A stretch of 64,000 nucleotides of DNA. It comes from Xestospongia bergquistia (taxonomy: Eukaryota; Porifera; Demospongiae; Haplosclerida; Petrosiidae). Under the pieces are notes generated by a model. It saw only the letters and a list, made by a program, of their open reading frames with translations, did no database searches and was not told the DNA's origin. The position numbers were made by a program, and so were the translations under genes. The stretch covers positions 2,369,501-2,433,500 of the forward strand of contig OZ014425.1 of assembly GCA_963965975.1 (NCBI GenBank). Reading direction: 5' to 3'. Below are positions 50,407 through 62,276 of this stretch, piece by piece. Every line of letters starts with the position of its first letter. Position 1 is the stretch's first letter.

Positions 50407-53398
50407 GTACAGTGGTTTGTACTAGAAATCATAGACTGCATTACTTCATTTTAGCAATCAATGTGTCAGGACTTTACTTCTGCAGGGCTGTTTAACAAGA
50501 CAAAAGAAGGAACTGGATTCCAACAGGCAAGCATTTGACAGTGTTCTCTGCAGTAAATCCGAGACAATGAAATTCCTTGCTAGAACAGAAGGAAAAAACA
50601 GTAGTAACAAGTACTGCCAGTCAATGTAGCAAGTCTCAATAATAATATTCAAGTGTTTTTAAAAGGCTTTTTACCCTGATTGTGTCTGCTTTGGTATCAG
50701 TATCAGCTTGTAAAGGTTTGTACTAAAAATCTTAGACAGCATTACTTCATTTTAGCAACCAATCTGTCAGGACTTTACGTCTGCAGAGCTGTGGAGCAAG
50801 ACAGAAGAAGGAACTGTATTACATGCAGCCAAGTGATTTGACAGTCTTGTCTGCAATAAATCTTAGACGATGATGTTACTCGCTAAAACAAAAGAAATTG
50901 AGTCAGTTTTAGCCCTTAGTTTTAGTGCATCTGATAAGTCATTTGGAAACATATCTGACTATTCCTTTTCTCTAATATATAAACTTTAGTAACCAGTATA
51001 TTTAGTACAATGTAGGAAGTCTGAATAATATTAGTCAATTGTTTTATCACTACAAGCCTATTTATCCCCATTATGTCTACCATTATATGAGTAGTTAGTC
51101 AAGTGTTTTTATTTAGTACAAGCCCTTTTAAACCTATTGTGTCTACTTTTGTATCAGTATTAGCTTGTAATGTTTTGTCACAACTTTATTTCTGCAGGGC
51201 TGTTTACCCTCACTGTCTCTACGTTTGTGTCAGTATCAGCTTGTGCTGTATTATTGGTTGGTTATTGTATTGTGTATACTTATGAATATGATTATCATGT
51301 GTAGACTTCCTGTCCCATAAGTTATCTATGCACTTTATATTATAAAATATGCATATTGTAGAGATTTTATTGAGTCTTGAGTATTGTCCGATATCATATG
51401 TGAATGTGTTTGTAATGGTTATACTAGAAATCTTAGACTGCATTACTTCATTTTAGCAATAATGTTCCTCGCTATAGCCAAAGGGCAAGTAAATACAGTC
51501 AAGTGTGTTAGTATATATAGCTTGACTTTCAATTCAATGAGCTTTAGCCTTTAGTTTAGTGCATCTTTACTTCGTTTTTGCCACCAAAGATTCATGACTT
51601 TCTTTCTACAGGGCTGTTTAGCAAGATAGAAGAAGGAACCAGATTCCATTCAGCCAAATCATTTGACAGTGGTCTCTGCAGTAAATCCAAGACAATAATG
51701 TTCCTCGCTATAGCCCATGGGCAAGTAAATACAGTCAGTGTATCAATACTTCATTTGTGTTAATATATCTAGCTTGACTTTAAATTCAATGAGCTTTAGT
51801 CCTTAGTTCTAGTGCATTTGTTATCTTAACTGAGCCTGTAATAAGTCATTTTAAAACATATATCACGTTTCCTTGTCTCTGTAATATATACACTTTAATA
51901 ACCAGTATAAAAGTCTTTTCACCCCCATTGTGTCTTCTCTGGTATCAGTATCAGCTTGTAAAGGTTTGTAATAGAAATCTTAGAAGCATTACTTCTTTAG
52001 TAGCAACCAATGAGTCACGACTTTATTTCTACAGGCTGTTTAGCAAGACAGAAGAAGGAACTGGATTCCATTCAGCCAAAACATTTGACGGTGTTCTCTG
52101 CAGTAAATCCAAGACAATAATGTTCCTTGCTATAGCCTAAGGGCAAGTAAATACAGTGAAATGTGTTAGTATATATAGCTTGACTTTAAATTCAATGAGC
52201 TTTACTAAATGAAGCTGCTAAAATTGTGATATTTGTGAGTGACACAGCAATAATTATCATTAAATATTTTATCTTTATTATTAGGTGGGTTCTGATATAC
52301 CTAGTATTTCAGTTGAGATCGTAGTGGAGGCATTTCAATTATTGGAAGAGCAAAAGCAGATGTAATTCTTGTACCAGCTGTTGCTGAAGGATATTATACA
52401 GTTGGAGCCTCATATAAGACTAAAGATAACATCAGTAAGCTTGTCACGATGTGTACTAGAAATCTTAGCGTTTTCGCAACCAATGAGTACGACTTTATTT
52501 CTGCAGGGCTTTTAACCCCCATTGTGTCTTGTTTGGTATCAGTATCAGCTTGTAAAGGTTTGTACTAGAAATCCTAGACAGCATTACTTCGTTTTAGCAA
52601 CCAATCATTCACAACTTCATTTCTACAGGTCTGTTAACCAAAACAGAAGAAGGAACTAGTTTCCATTCAGCCAAATCATTTGACGGTGTTCTCTGCAGTA
52701 AATCCAAGACAATAATGTTCCTCACTATAGCCCAAGGGCAAGTAAATACAGTGAAGTGTGTTAGTATATATAGCTTGAGTTTAAATTCAATGAGCTTTAG
52801 CCCTTAGTTTAGTGCATTTGTAATCACGTTGTAATATTTTTGCTAGAAATCTTAGACAGTATTACTTTGTTTTAGCAAACATGGAGTCATGACTTTATTT
52901 TAGCAGGGTTGTTTAGCAAGACATAAGAAGGAACTGGATTTCATTCAGCCAGGTCATTTGACAGTGTTCTCTGCAGTAAATCCAAGACAATAATGTTCCT
53001 GGCTATAGCCCAAGGGCAAGTAAATACAGTCAAGCATATTAGTATATATAGCTTGACTTTAAATTCAATGAGCTTTAGCCCTTCGTTTAGTTCATCATTA
53101 CTTCGTTTTAGCAGCCAAAGATTCATGACTTTATTTCTACAGGGCTGTTTAGCAAGATAGAAAAAGGAACCAGATTCCATTCAGCCAAATCATTTGACAG
53201 TGTTCTCTGCAGTAAATCCAAGACAATAATGTTACTCGCTATAGCCCAAGGGTAAGTAAATACAGTGAAGTGTGTTAGTATATATAGCTTGACTTTAAAT
53301 TCAATGAGCTTTACTAAATGAAGGTGCTAAAACTGTGATATTTGTGAGTGACACAGCAATAATTATCATTAAATATTTTATCTTTATTACTAGGTGGT

Positions 53399-53800
53399 TT
53401 GGCATGCGCAAACGCACACTGTGACCAAATTATTTCTGTGGTTTGTAGAGGGAAAGAAATATAAGGTTAGTGATGTGAACGCTTTTGCCTTTGCTCGAAG
53501 TAAAGTTAGCATGTTGTGTTCTACGAAGAGTGAAAAGGATAGTGAAACGTTGTCCAAGATCTTGTCATCATAAAGGGAAGTTGGTAGCAAAATTCGCGAT
53601 CAAGGTCTACGTTTACATTTCTTTGTTTACTGACAGCGTTTGATTGTGTTCTATTCTAGGGCTACTTTATGATTGAAAGTTAGTTTCATATATTACTTGT
53701 ATTTGTATAGAACAAAGAAACGCTTTGAAGTGCATTTGTAGAGTAAAATGTGTGTAACATAATTTAGTATGTAAATAGCATGAGGATATGATACTATGAG
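53399..53800. other. Downstream flank of the piggyBac-type gene
   Basis: At 53398 the array sequence (actaggtgg) breaks off into unique DNA, which marks one side of the insertion. A 66-codon minus-strand ORF (53390-53590) has no recognised motif. I could not find a TTAA target site with matching inverted ends. Confidence 0.4.
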
Positions 53801-53815
53801 TGTGTGTGTGTGTAG
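53797..53815. repeat. (GT)n microsatellite
   Basis: A short gtgtgtgtgtgtgt tract just 3' of the transposase stop codon. Confidence 0.85.
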
Positions 53816-53826
53816 ACTACATAATA

Positions 53827-55475
53827 CTAATAATTGTGAAATGCTAGGAAACAGTCACTATCTGGTTTTCCTGTGTGGCATAGGTTTTTTTTGCACATTT
53901 GGCATTCCCACTGTGTCAACTTCAATTGTTTTCCCTTCCTGTAGCAATGAGAGCATTTGCTTCGCTTTGCTGCCTTCATTGGGAAGTGTAGAGTTGGTAC
54001 TGAGGGATGAATAGCAGAGGAAGGGCGACCTCTAACTTTTCGACCGTTATAATTCCCAATTAGCTGTTTTGCCAACTCTGACCTGAAGTCAACGTATTGA
54101 TGGTATACATGCCCTGTTGATGGTACATACCTGTGAAGGATGTAGGCATTTGCCAAAGTGAGTTCAAATAAAAACCAAAAGATGTATTTGTAGAATTTGT
54201 GGCTTTTCAGTCGTACACAGTAGTAGTGTCGTAGCTGGTCATTGCAATCAACCCCTCCCATATACTTGTTGTAGTCAATAACATTCAAGGGGCAGGTGAA
54301 AGTTTTTCTTGTGCCATCCTTTTGTTTTCTGGTTACTGTGCCTTCTTCATTTCTGCAGTTGGTAGAGAGAACACTTACTGTTTTGTTGTCTTGCCACAAT
54401 GAGAAAATGCAATTTTCTTTTTCAATTGTCTTGTAATCTCCCCTCTCTGGTAGTCCCTTCTTAAGAAAAGGCTTAAATCCATCAGGATAGCCTACTCGAT
54501 TTGATCGAATGGTGCCGCATGCATAGATCGAGTCCTTTAGAAGGTCATTGAAGAGCTGTACACTGGTGAAAAAGTTATCGCAGTACACTTTATAATGTTT
54601 GCCAACATGATTCCTGGTTAGATCTTTCACAACCCGTTCATGTATATGTGTTTCCGACCTGCCTCCCACTTTGCCAAGGTACACCTGAAATTGAGAAACA
54701 TAGCCATTTATAGCATATGCTCTCATCCAGACTTTTATCCCTCTCTTTGTAGGTTTTTTGGGAAGATATTGCTTGAGAGAGGATCTTCAATTGAAGGGGA
54801 TCATGGCCTCATCAATTGAGCTGGCACTGTGAGGATTATATATCTCCAAAAACCTCTCTGATATGGAAGTTATCACCGGTCGGATTTTCCAAAGACGATC
54901 ATAGCTAGGATCTGTTCGCTGAACTGAATAGGATTCATTCTGCGTGAAATGGAGAAACCGAGAGATTTCCAAGAATCGTCTCAGAGATATCCTGTCTGCT
55001 ACTGGGGAGTTATAGTAAGTTGGATCTAATTTCCAGTAATCATAAAGGCATGGTAATTGATTGATTCCCATTAGAATCATGAATCCAAAATACGCTTGAA
55101 TTTCAAGCGGTGTTACTTGGTCAAATCTCTCGTAGGCATCAGTTGATAGCACTTCTCGAGCGTATACATTAGTTTGCTCAGCAATCATATTGATTAGGGT
55201 ATGAGAGAGGGGAACTGTAGGTTCACATGGAACAGTACAGGGAAGGACAGTAGTAGGCCTGTCAGTAGTAAGGTTAGTTTTAGTTGACTCAAAAAGGATT
55301 CACCTGACTCAAATTCTAATGGTTCATCAATCTCCATAGCATCACAACTATAGAATTAGAAAAGACAAGCATCAAAGAATTATTTGGAGTGTTGGTATAA
55401 TAACAGAAGCAGTAGACATGGTTATAATAATTCTTTCTTTTGATCTTACCTTTCCAGATTTTCGTCGGTGTCCAT
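53827..55475 (-). pseudogene. piggyBac-type transposase (DDE_Tnp_1_7), one stop and one frameshift
   Basis: Exon 1 is 55475-55450 (MDTDENLE) and a 102 nt GT-AG intron (55449-55348) joins it in phase to exon 2. The reading then needs one extra base at the A run 55291-55295, after which it is open to 54790. A TGA at 54787-54789 replaces a residue between EAMIPFN and RSSLKQYLPKKP; the same frame then runs to the stop at 53827. Catalytic-type aspartates are seen in SIDEAMIPFN, VYCDNFFTSVQLF and KYMGGVDCNDQLRHYY. The C-terminus has the Cys-rich zinc-binding pattern (CSHC, CQMC, KNLCHTG). Length and order match the family. Such enzymes cut at TTAA sites. It may be a recently silenced transposon or a sequencing-level error case. 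Confidence 0.9.
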
Positions 55476-55655
55476 TCTGTGTAAAAGAAAATGGAATGAA
55501 AAGTACTTAGTGTTTAGTTTATTTTTCTAATTATAATGCAATAATATTGTTACTGCATACACATTATTATACATATTATATATACAATAATAACTATTAT
55601 ATATTATACTATATAACAACAATCTCTTCTTCCTCTTCCACGTCAAAATCATTTA

Positions 55656-56640
55656 ATACAATGTCTGAATAACATTAGTCAAGTTTTTCTATTTAGTACA
55701 AGCCTATTTTCCTCCATTGTCTCAACTTTTGTTTCAGTATGAGCTTGTAATGGTTGGTACTAGAGGTTTGTACTAGAAATCTTAGACAGCATTACTTCAT
55801 TTTAGCAACCAATGGGTACTGTATTATTATTTGGTTATTGTGTTGCATATAGTTATGAATATTATTATCATGTGTGTACCATAAGTTATCTATGCAACAT
55901 ACTTTATAAAATATGAATATTGTGTTATTTAGTCTTGAGTTGTGTGCTGTATCATATGTGAATGTGTTTATACAAGTTATTAACTAGTCATTTTAAAACA
56001 TAATATCTCACTAGTCCTTTTCTCTGTAAGGTATAGGCTTTAGTAATCAGTATATTTTGTGCATTACTTCATTTTAGCAACCAGACTTTATATCCTTTCA
56101 GCCAAGTCAATCCAAGACAATGATGTTACTTGCTACAGCCCAAGGGCAAATAAATACGGTCAGAGTAGCGGTACTCCATGTGTATTAGTATATCGTGTAT
56201 TTTTGTATGAGTGTCAGCTTATGTTTTTGTACTTGTAAGTACTTTACCTTTGCAGGGCTGTTAAGCAAGACAGAATAAGGAACTGGATTCCATACAGCCA
56301 AACCATTTGACAGTGTCCTCTGTAGTAAATCTCAGATAATGATGTTCTTGACTACAACAAAAGGGAAAGACAATAGTAACAAATATGGTCAGAGAAGCAG
56401 TACTCCACGTCTGTTAGTATATCAAGCTTGACTTTTAAACTAGTCCTTTTCTCTGTGATATATTGACTTTAGTAAGAAGTATATTTAGTACTATGTTGCA
56501 AGTCTGAGTAATATTCATTAAGTAAATATGCTGGTTACTAAAGTATGTTGCATTCCATTTAGCCAAGTCATTTGGCAGTCTTCCCTGCAGTATTTCTGAG
56601 CGAATGATGTTCCTCGGTACATGGTAAAGTAATGTATTAC
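55656..56640 (+). repeat. Outlying degenerate units of the 113 nt core array
   Basis: Array sequence resumes at aatacaatgtctgaataac and continues with decayed units, including cores near 56250-56370 and 56545-56625. This is the other side of the piggyBac-bearing insertion, more worn than the main array. Confidence 0.75.
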
Positions 56641-56860
56641 ATCGTGATAGACTCAAGTAACATGATTTGTTGTCCTTCTAGGTATACGGATATCAGTGTA
56701 ATGTTACATTCATATCGTATAACTTAACAATATTACCTTATTTTAAACATACACACACACACATACATGCAGATGAAGGAAATAACAATTGGTAAGTATA
56801 TTAACAATAAAAATGTATAAACATTAACTGGTATTTTGACATAAACTAATACTACAAATA

Positions 56861-56897
56861 TAATACTACCAAATGTAATACTGCCAAATGTAATACT
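56861..56897. repeat. Left inverted repeat flanking the small-unit array
   Basis: The 37 nt taatactaccaaatgtaata plus ctgccaaatgtaatact matches the reverse complement of 61544-61580 at 36 of 37 positions. It is itself made of about two and a half aatactgccaaatgt units. Confidence 0.85.
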
Positions 56898-57256
56898 GCA
56901 AATGTAATATTGTCATTAACATATTTTAACGTCAGTGTAAAATATATTATTCCTTCTCGTTTCTCTTTCATTACCCTAGATTCGCTGTACATCAGGACTA
57001 GGCTCAAGACATCCTCTGTCTCAAAAGAGTCTAGGGAGTAAGTTAAGACCATACAGTACTAGACTACTAGTGTACATTGATTCATAATACTTCAGGCTCA
57101 AGACTCAAGACATTCCTATACTTCGAAGAGTCTGAAGAGTAAGTTAACTGAATACAATACTAGTGTACATTAATTCATAATTAATTATTTCTGTTAATTT
57201 GTTTTTTATTACAATAGCTTCACTGGACATCAGGATCAAGGATCAAGACATTTCTC

Positions 57257-57746
57257 TAGCCTCGTACCCAGGCTTTTGCGATAGGAAAGAAAGCCTGGTA
57301 ACTACTATTAGCGCATGCATTTAATTTCCACAGATTCCTTTGAAAGTAGTATACTCTAGGAATCCTCCGTCAACTATTGATGTCAAAATTCCTTTAATCA
57401 CAATGTGAGACTATTTGTAGTACTGATAGAAAGTATTCTTCTGCTCTACTCTATGCTAATGATGGAAAAGATGTTTTCGTGTGGTTTTCTATTCCAACAA
57501 CACTGAACATGTTTGTTGCTCTTTTTGCTTTCATTAAGTATCTACAGAACCAACAAACTCAACTAGCCATGCCTAAACTCAGTAGTGAATGAAACATCAT
57601 CAATAGAAACCCAGCCATTTACTTGTCATTTAATTCTAAATCTTGCCATTATGATGTCAGTATATTGCGTAAATTACAATAAACGCATGCACAAGCAGTA
57701 GTTAGCAGGCTTTCTTTTCTATTGCGAAAACCTGGGTACAAGGCTA
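57257..57746. mobile_element. Complete TAGCCTCGTACCCAG TIR element, 490 bp
   Basis: The ends are tagcctcgtacccaggct and, inverted, agccttgtacccaggtt. The 10 bp gacatttctc flanks it on both sides (57247-57256 and 57747-57756). The length of the target duplication and the long ends fit Mutator-like elements, by inference. The inside carries a plus-strand relic (GKDVFVW near 57475) of the RecQ-like fragment. It is inserted in a core of the small-unit array. Confidence 0.85.
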
Positions 57747-59851
57747 GACATTTCTCCATCTCAAGGACTCTTGGGAGTAAGTCAGTGCTAGTATAAATTT
57801 ATTCATGATGCATTATTAATCTCTTTTATTACAATAGATTCGCTGGTTGTCAGAGGTCAAGGATGAAGACATTCCTCTATCTCGATGAGTTTGTCAAGTA
57901 AGTTAACAGAATACAATACTAGGTTACATTGATTCATGAAACACGATTACTCTTAACTTCTTTTATTACTATAGCTTGACTTGATGTCAGTATCAAGGCT
58001 CAAGACATTCCTATATCTCAAAGAGTCTGAAGAGTAAGTTAACTGAATACAATCATAGTGTACATTAATTCATAAGTCTTAATTCATAATACATTAATTC
58101 ATAATACTCTTAATCTCTTTTTCATTACTATAGCTTTGTTCGACGTCAGGCTCAAGGCTCAAGAAATTCATCTGAAGAGTCTAGGGAGTAAGGCTCAAGG
58201 CATTCATGTATCTCGATAGGGAGTAAGATCATACAGTACTAGTATAAAGTAATTCATAATGCATCATTACCTTTAATATCTCTTTTATTGCTATGGCTTC
58301 GCTGGATATTGGGATCAAGAATCAAGACATTCTGCTATCTTAAAGACACTGGGGAGTAAGTTCACAGAATACAGTAGTAGTGTACATTAAGTCATAATCC
58401 ATCATTACTCTTACTTTCTCTTTTATTACTGCATATTACTCTTAATTTTTCTTTTATTACTGTAGCTTCACTGGACTTCAGGATCAAGGCTTGAGACATT
58501 CCTCTATCACAAAGAGTCTCACTCTGTGGAGTAAGTTAACAGCATACAGTACTAGTGTACATTAATTCATAATACCCATTACTCATAATACACATTATTA
58601 TTACTATAGCTTCGCTGGATATCAGTATCAAGAATCAAGACATTCTGCTATCTCAAAGACACTGGGGAGTAAGTTCACAGAATGCAGTAGTAGTGTACAT
58701 TAAGTCATAATACATCATTACTCTTACTTTATCTTTTATTACTGCATATTACTCTTAATTTCTCTTATATTACTGTAGCTTCACTGGACTTCAGGATCAA
58801 GGCTTGAGACATTCCTCTATCACAAAGAGTCTCACTCTGTGGAGTAAGTTAACAGCATACAGTACTAGTGTACATTAATTCATAATACCCATTACTCATA
58901 ATACACATTATTATTACTATAGCTTCGCTGGATATCAGTATCAAGAATCAAGACATTCTGCTATCTCAAAGACACTGGGGAGTAAGTTCACAGAATGCAG
59001 TAGTAGTGTACATTAAGTCATAATACATCATTACTCTTACTTTATCTTTTATTACTGCATATTACTCTTAATTTCTCTTATATTACTGTAGCTTCACTGG
59101 ACTTCAGGATCAAGGCTTGAGACATTCCTCTATCACAAAGAGTCTCACTCTGTGGAGTAAGTTAACAGCATACAGTACTAGTGTACATTAATTCATAATA
59201 CCCATTACTCATAATACACATTATTATTACTATAGCTTCGCTGGATATCAGTATCAAGAATCAAGACATTCTGCTATCTCAAAGACACTGGGGAGTAAGT
59301 TCACAGAATACAGTAGTAGTGTACATTAAGTCATAATACATCATTACTCTTACTTTATCTTTTATTACTGCATATTACTCTTAATTTCTCTTATATTACT
59401 GTAGCTTCACTGGACTTCAGGGTCAAGGCTCAAGACATTCCTCTATCACAAAGAGTCTGTGGAGTAAGTTAACAGCATACAGTACTAGTGTACATTAATT
59501 CATAATACCCATTACTCATAATACACATTACTCTCAATTTCTATTTTATTACTATAGCTTCACTGGATATTGCGATCAAGAATCAAGACATTCTGCTATC
59601 TCAAGACGCTGGGGAGTAAGTTAACAGAATACAGTACTGGTATAAATTAATTGATAATGCATCTTATCACTGTAGCTTCATTTGATGTCTGGCTCAAGTC
59701 TCAAGACATTCCTATACTTCGAAGACTCTGAAGAGTAAGTTAACTAAATACGATACTACTGTACATTAATTCATAATATAGCATAGTCTTAATTTGTGTT
59801 TTATTACAATAGCTTTGCTGGATGTCAGGATCAAGGATCAAGATATTTCTC

Positions 59852-60410
59852 TAGCCTCATACCCAGGCTTTCACGATAGAAAAGAAAGCCTGGTAACTAC
59901 TGTTTGTGCATGCATTTAATTTCCACAGATTTCTTTGAAACTAGTATACTCTATGAACCCTCCATCAACTATGACGTCAAAATTCCTTTACCCATAATAT
60001 GAGACTATTTGTATCACTGATATAAAGTTTTCTTCTCCTCTACTGTATGTTCTAAAGCTGCTAGCAATGCCAAATCTATTTCTTAAAAGGAGCAACTCTT
60101 GTTCATTGAAGCTATATATGATGGAAAAGATATTTTCGTGTGGTTTTGTATTCCGACAGCACTGAACAAATTTGTCGTTCTTTTTGCTTTCATTAAATCT
60201 CTGCAGAACCGACAAACTCAGCTAGACATGCCCAAACTCAGTAGTGAATGAAACGTCATCAATATAAACCTGACCCATTTACTTGTCATTTAATTTAAAA
60301 TGTTGTCATTATGATATGAACATATAACATAATTTACAATAATTAAGCGCATACACAAGCAGTAGTTACCAAGCTTTCTTTTCTATCGCGAAAGCCTGGG
60401 TACGAGGCTA
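59852..60410. mobile_element. Complete TAGCCTCGTACCCAG TIR element, 559 bp
   Basis: The same family as the 490 bp copy at 57257, with ends tagcctcatacccaggctt and, inverted, tagcctcgtacccaggctt. The flanks gatatttctc (59842-59851) and gacaattctc (60411-60420) match at 8 of 10. The inside keeps more of the helicase relic on the plus strand (PNLFL, KEQLLFIEAIYDGKDIFVW near 60070-60145), with a 1 nt deletion. Confidence 0.85.
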
Positions 60411-61543
60411 GACAATTCTCTATCTCAAAGACTTTTGGCAGTAAGTCAACAGCATTCAGTAGTCAGTACTAGTATGAAGTAATTCATTGCTCTTAATTTC
60501 TCTTGTATAACTGTAGCTTCGCTTGAAGTCAAGATAAAGGCTCAAGACATTCCTCTATCTGAAGATTCTGTGAAGTAAGTTAGCAGCATATAGTACTGGT
60601 GTACATTACTTAAAAAAGACATCATTACTCTTGATTTTCCTTTTATTACCATAGTTTCACTGGACATCATGATGAAGACTCAAGACATTCCTCTACCACA
60701 AAGAGTCTGTGGAGTAAGTTAACAGCACACAGTACTGGTGTGCATTAATTAATAAGTCTTAATTCATAATACATTAATTCATAATACTCCTAATCTCTTT
60801 TTCATTACTATAGCTTTGCTCGACATCAAGCTCAAGGCTCAAGAAATTCATCTGAAGAGTCTAGGGAGTAAGGCTCAAGGCATTTATGTATCTCGAAGAG
60901 TCTATGGAGTAAGATCATACAGTACTAGTATAAAGTAATTCATAATGCATCATAACCTTAAATATATCTCTTTTATTGCTATAGCTTCACTGGATATTGG
61001 GATCAAGAATCAAAGACATTCTGCTATCTGTCAAAGACGCTGGGGAGTAAGTTCACAGAATGCAGTAGTAGTGTACATCATTACTCTTACTTTCTCTTTT
61101 ATTACTGCATATTACTCTTAATTTCTCTTTTATTACTGTAGCTTCACTGGACTTCAGGATCAAGGTCAAGACATTCCTCTATCACAAAGAGTCTGTGGAG
61201 TAAGTTAACAGCTTACAGTACTAGTGTACATAATTCATAATACTCATTACTCATAATACACATTACTCTCAATTTCTGTTTGATTACTATAGCTTCGCTG
61301 GATATCGGGATCAAGAGTCAAGATTTTCCACGATCTCAAAGATGCTGGGCAGTATGTTAACAGAATACAGTACTAGAGTACATTAATTCATAATGCATCT
61401 ATTAATGTAGCTTCGCTGGACTTGTGGATCAAGGCTCAAGACATCTGGATCAAGACTCAAGACAGACATTCCTCTATCTCAAAGAGCCTGGGCAGTAAGT
61501 TAACAACATACAGTAAATTTTGACAAGTAATCTAATGAGTGGT

Positions 61544-61580
61544 AGTATTACATTTGGCAGTGTTACATTTGGTAGTATTA
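61544..61580. repeat. Right inverted repeat flanking the small-unit array
   Basis: The reverse complement matches 56861-56897 at 36 of 37 positions. Together they enclose the 24-unit array and its two nested elements. Confidence 0.85.
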
Positions 61581-61782
61581 CATATTTATGATAAAATGGT
61601 GTGTCTGTATCTATACTACTCTATATATTGTACCCAATTATACAATTTGTAGTAGTCAGTAAAGGTAAGTATCGAGAATACAACTATAAAGGTGAGTATA
61701 TCTTCCAGAGAGAAAGCCGAGGAAGCCACAAGAGATTAGTTAGTCTGCTTTTGTGAGGGAAATGAGATTATGTAGAGCATTA

Positions 61783-61962
61783 ATGGGTGTGGCTATTGTG
61801 GCTTGATAATTGGGTGTGGTGCTTGCAGCTATGCATTAATTTCCTAGACTACCTGGAGCATTAATTAAAATATGAGGTGTGGTCAAAATAAACCACATCC
61901 AAAATATTTAATGGGTGTGGCTATCGAAGTTTGATGAGTGGGTGTGGTGCTTGCAGCCATGT
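61783..61962. repeat. Two-copy direct repeat rich in gggtgtgg
   Basis: The phrase gggtgtggctat, a spacer and then tgggtgtggtgcttgcagc occurs at 61783-61836 and again at 61915-61962. No gene was seen in it. Confidence 0.7.
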
Positions 61963-61979
61963 ACAGGTTTGTGAATATT

Positions 61980-62266
61980 GTTTACTGATTGTAGGATTCA
62001 TGCAGGTTTCGCCTAATCCACATTCGCCTACATTATTTTTAATACAGTATGGTTATGTTGACCATCTTAGATGTAACTACTCTGATCACGTTCCACAGGA
62101 ACCAGTCGAAGATTGGTATATATCAGACGAGTTCACTCCAAATCCAGATCCTCCTGCAGTTCAAATTGATATACCACCACTTGCACAAATTCGTCCTGTT
62201 GCTGTTCGCCATTCTACTTATGTACCTCGACCTGTTGATTGTTTTGCACCCCTGCATCAAGCTTGA
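61980..62266 (+). pseudogene. C-terminal tail of a Ty3/Gypsy-like Pol (integrase end)
   Basis: The open frame contains QYGYVDHLRCNYSDHVPQEP, like the RRHVDHLR sequence after the integrase of Gypsy elements, then an acidic and proline-rich tail (EFTPNPDPPAVQIDIPPLA) and YVPRPVDCFAPLHQA before the stop. A polypurine run (gagagggtagaa) and TGTGATAAC follow at once, as expected at the start of a 3' LTR. No protease, RT or catalytic integrase part lies upstream, so this is a truncated remnant. Confidence 0.5.
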
Positions 62267-62276
62267 GAGGGTAGAA

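Larger units (their letters stand above)
49643..51227. repeat. Segmental duplication of 4756-6305
   Basis: The more complete partner of the block at 4756-6305. It sits inside the large array, so the outlying copy was probably derived from the array. Confidence 0.85.
29060..53398 (+). repeat. Array of about 60 diverged units with a 113 nt exon-like core
   Basis: A typical unit runs: acttcgttttagcaaccaat, then tttatttctgcag, a 113 nt core, gtaaatacag, and then a spacer with ttcaatgagctttagccctt. The core 46191-46303 is an example. Its edges look like an acceptor and a donor. The frame with two leading bases is open in most cores and reads LFSKTEEGTGFHSAKSFDSV then LCSKSKTIMFLAIAQGQ; the other two forward frames contain stops. 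Many copies carry a stop (gcctaaggg), indels or a lost donor. The spacers are about as similar between copies as the cores, so the array may simply be a young satellite grown from one exon with its introns. Long minus-strand ORFs (for example 47284-47577) are reverse shadows. The count is by hand and approximate. Confidence 0.8.
56980..61492 (+). repeat. Array of about 24 units with small exon-like cores (typically 59 nt)
   Basis: Each unit has a pyrimidine-rich stretch ending in tattactatag or tattactgtag, a short core beginning CTTCGCTGGA or CTTCACTGGA, and a gtaagtt donor-like end, followed by acagtactagtgtacatta and an AT-rich spacer. Clear 59 nt cores are 58923-58981 and 59405-59463; both are open in all three forward frames. 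A 65 nt form (59092-59156) has 6 extra bases, so the remainder modulo 3 is kept, but one frame has a TGA. One frame reads LDIRIKAQDIPLSQRV-like peptide. Two units hold a TIR element insertion. Units at 58.46-59.40 kb form a higher-order dimer repeat of about 311 bp. No known protein family was recognised. Confidence 0.8.

Noticed and set aside
29060-53398. CRISPR array or centromeric satellite
   Set aside because: Units are hundreds of bases long and diverged without uniform spacers, so not CRISPR. Nothing here proves centromere function.
53360-55680. TTAA-flanked piggyBac ends
   Set aside because: TTAA occurs in the array flank near 53372 and near 55655, but no matching inverted ends adjoin them, so element boundaries are not claimed.
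57200-60450. Pair of TIR elements as the ends of one composite transposon
   Set aside because: Each has its own paired ends and flanking duplications, and both occupy the same cassette position, so cassette duplication is the simpler view.
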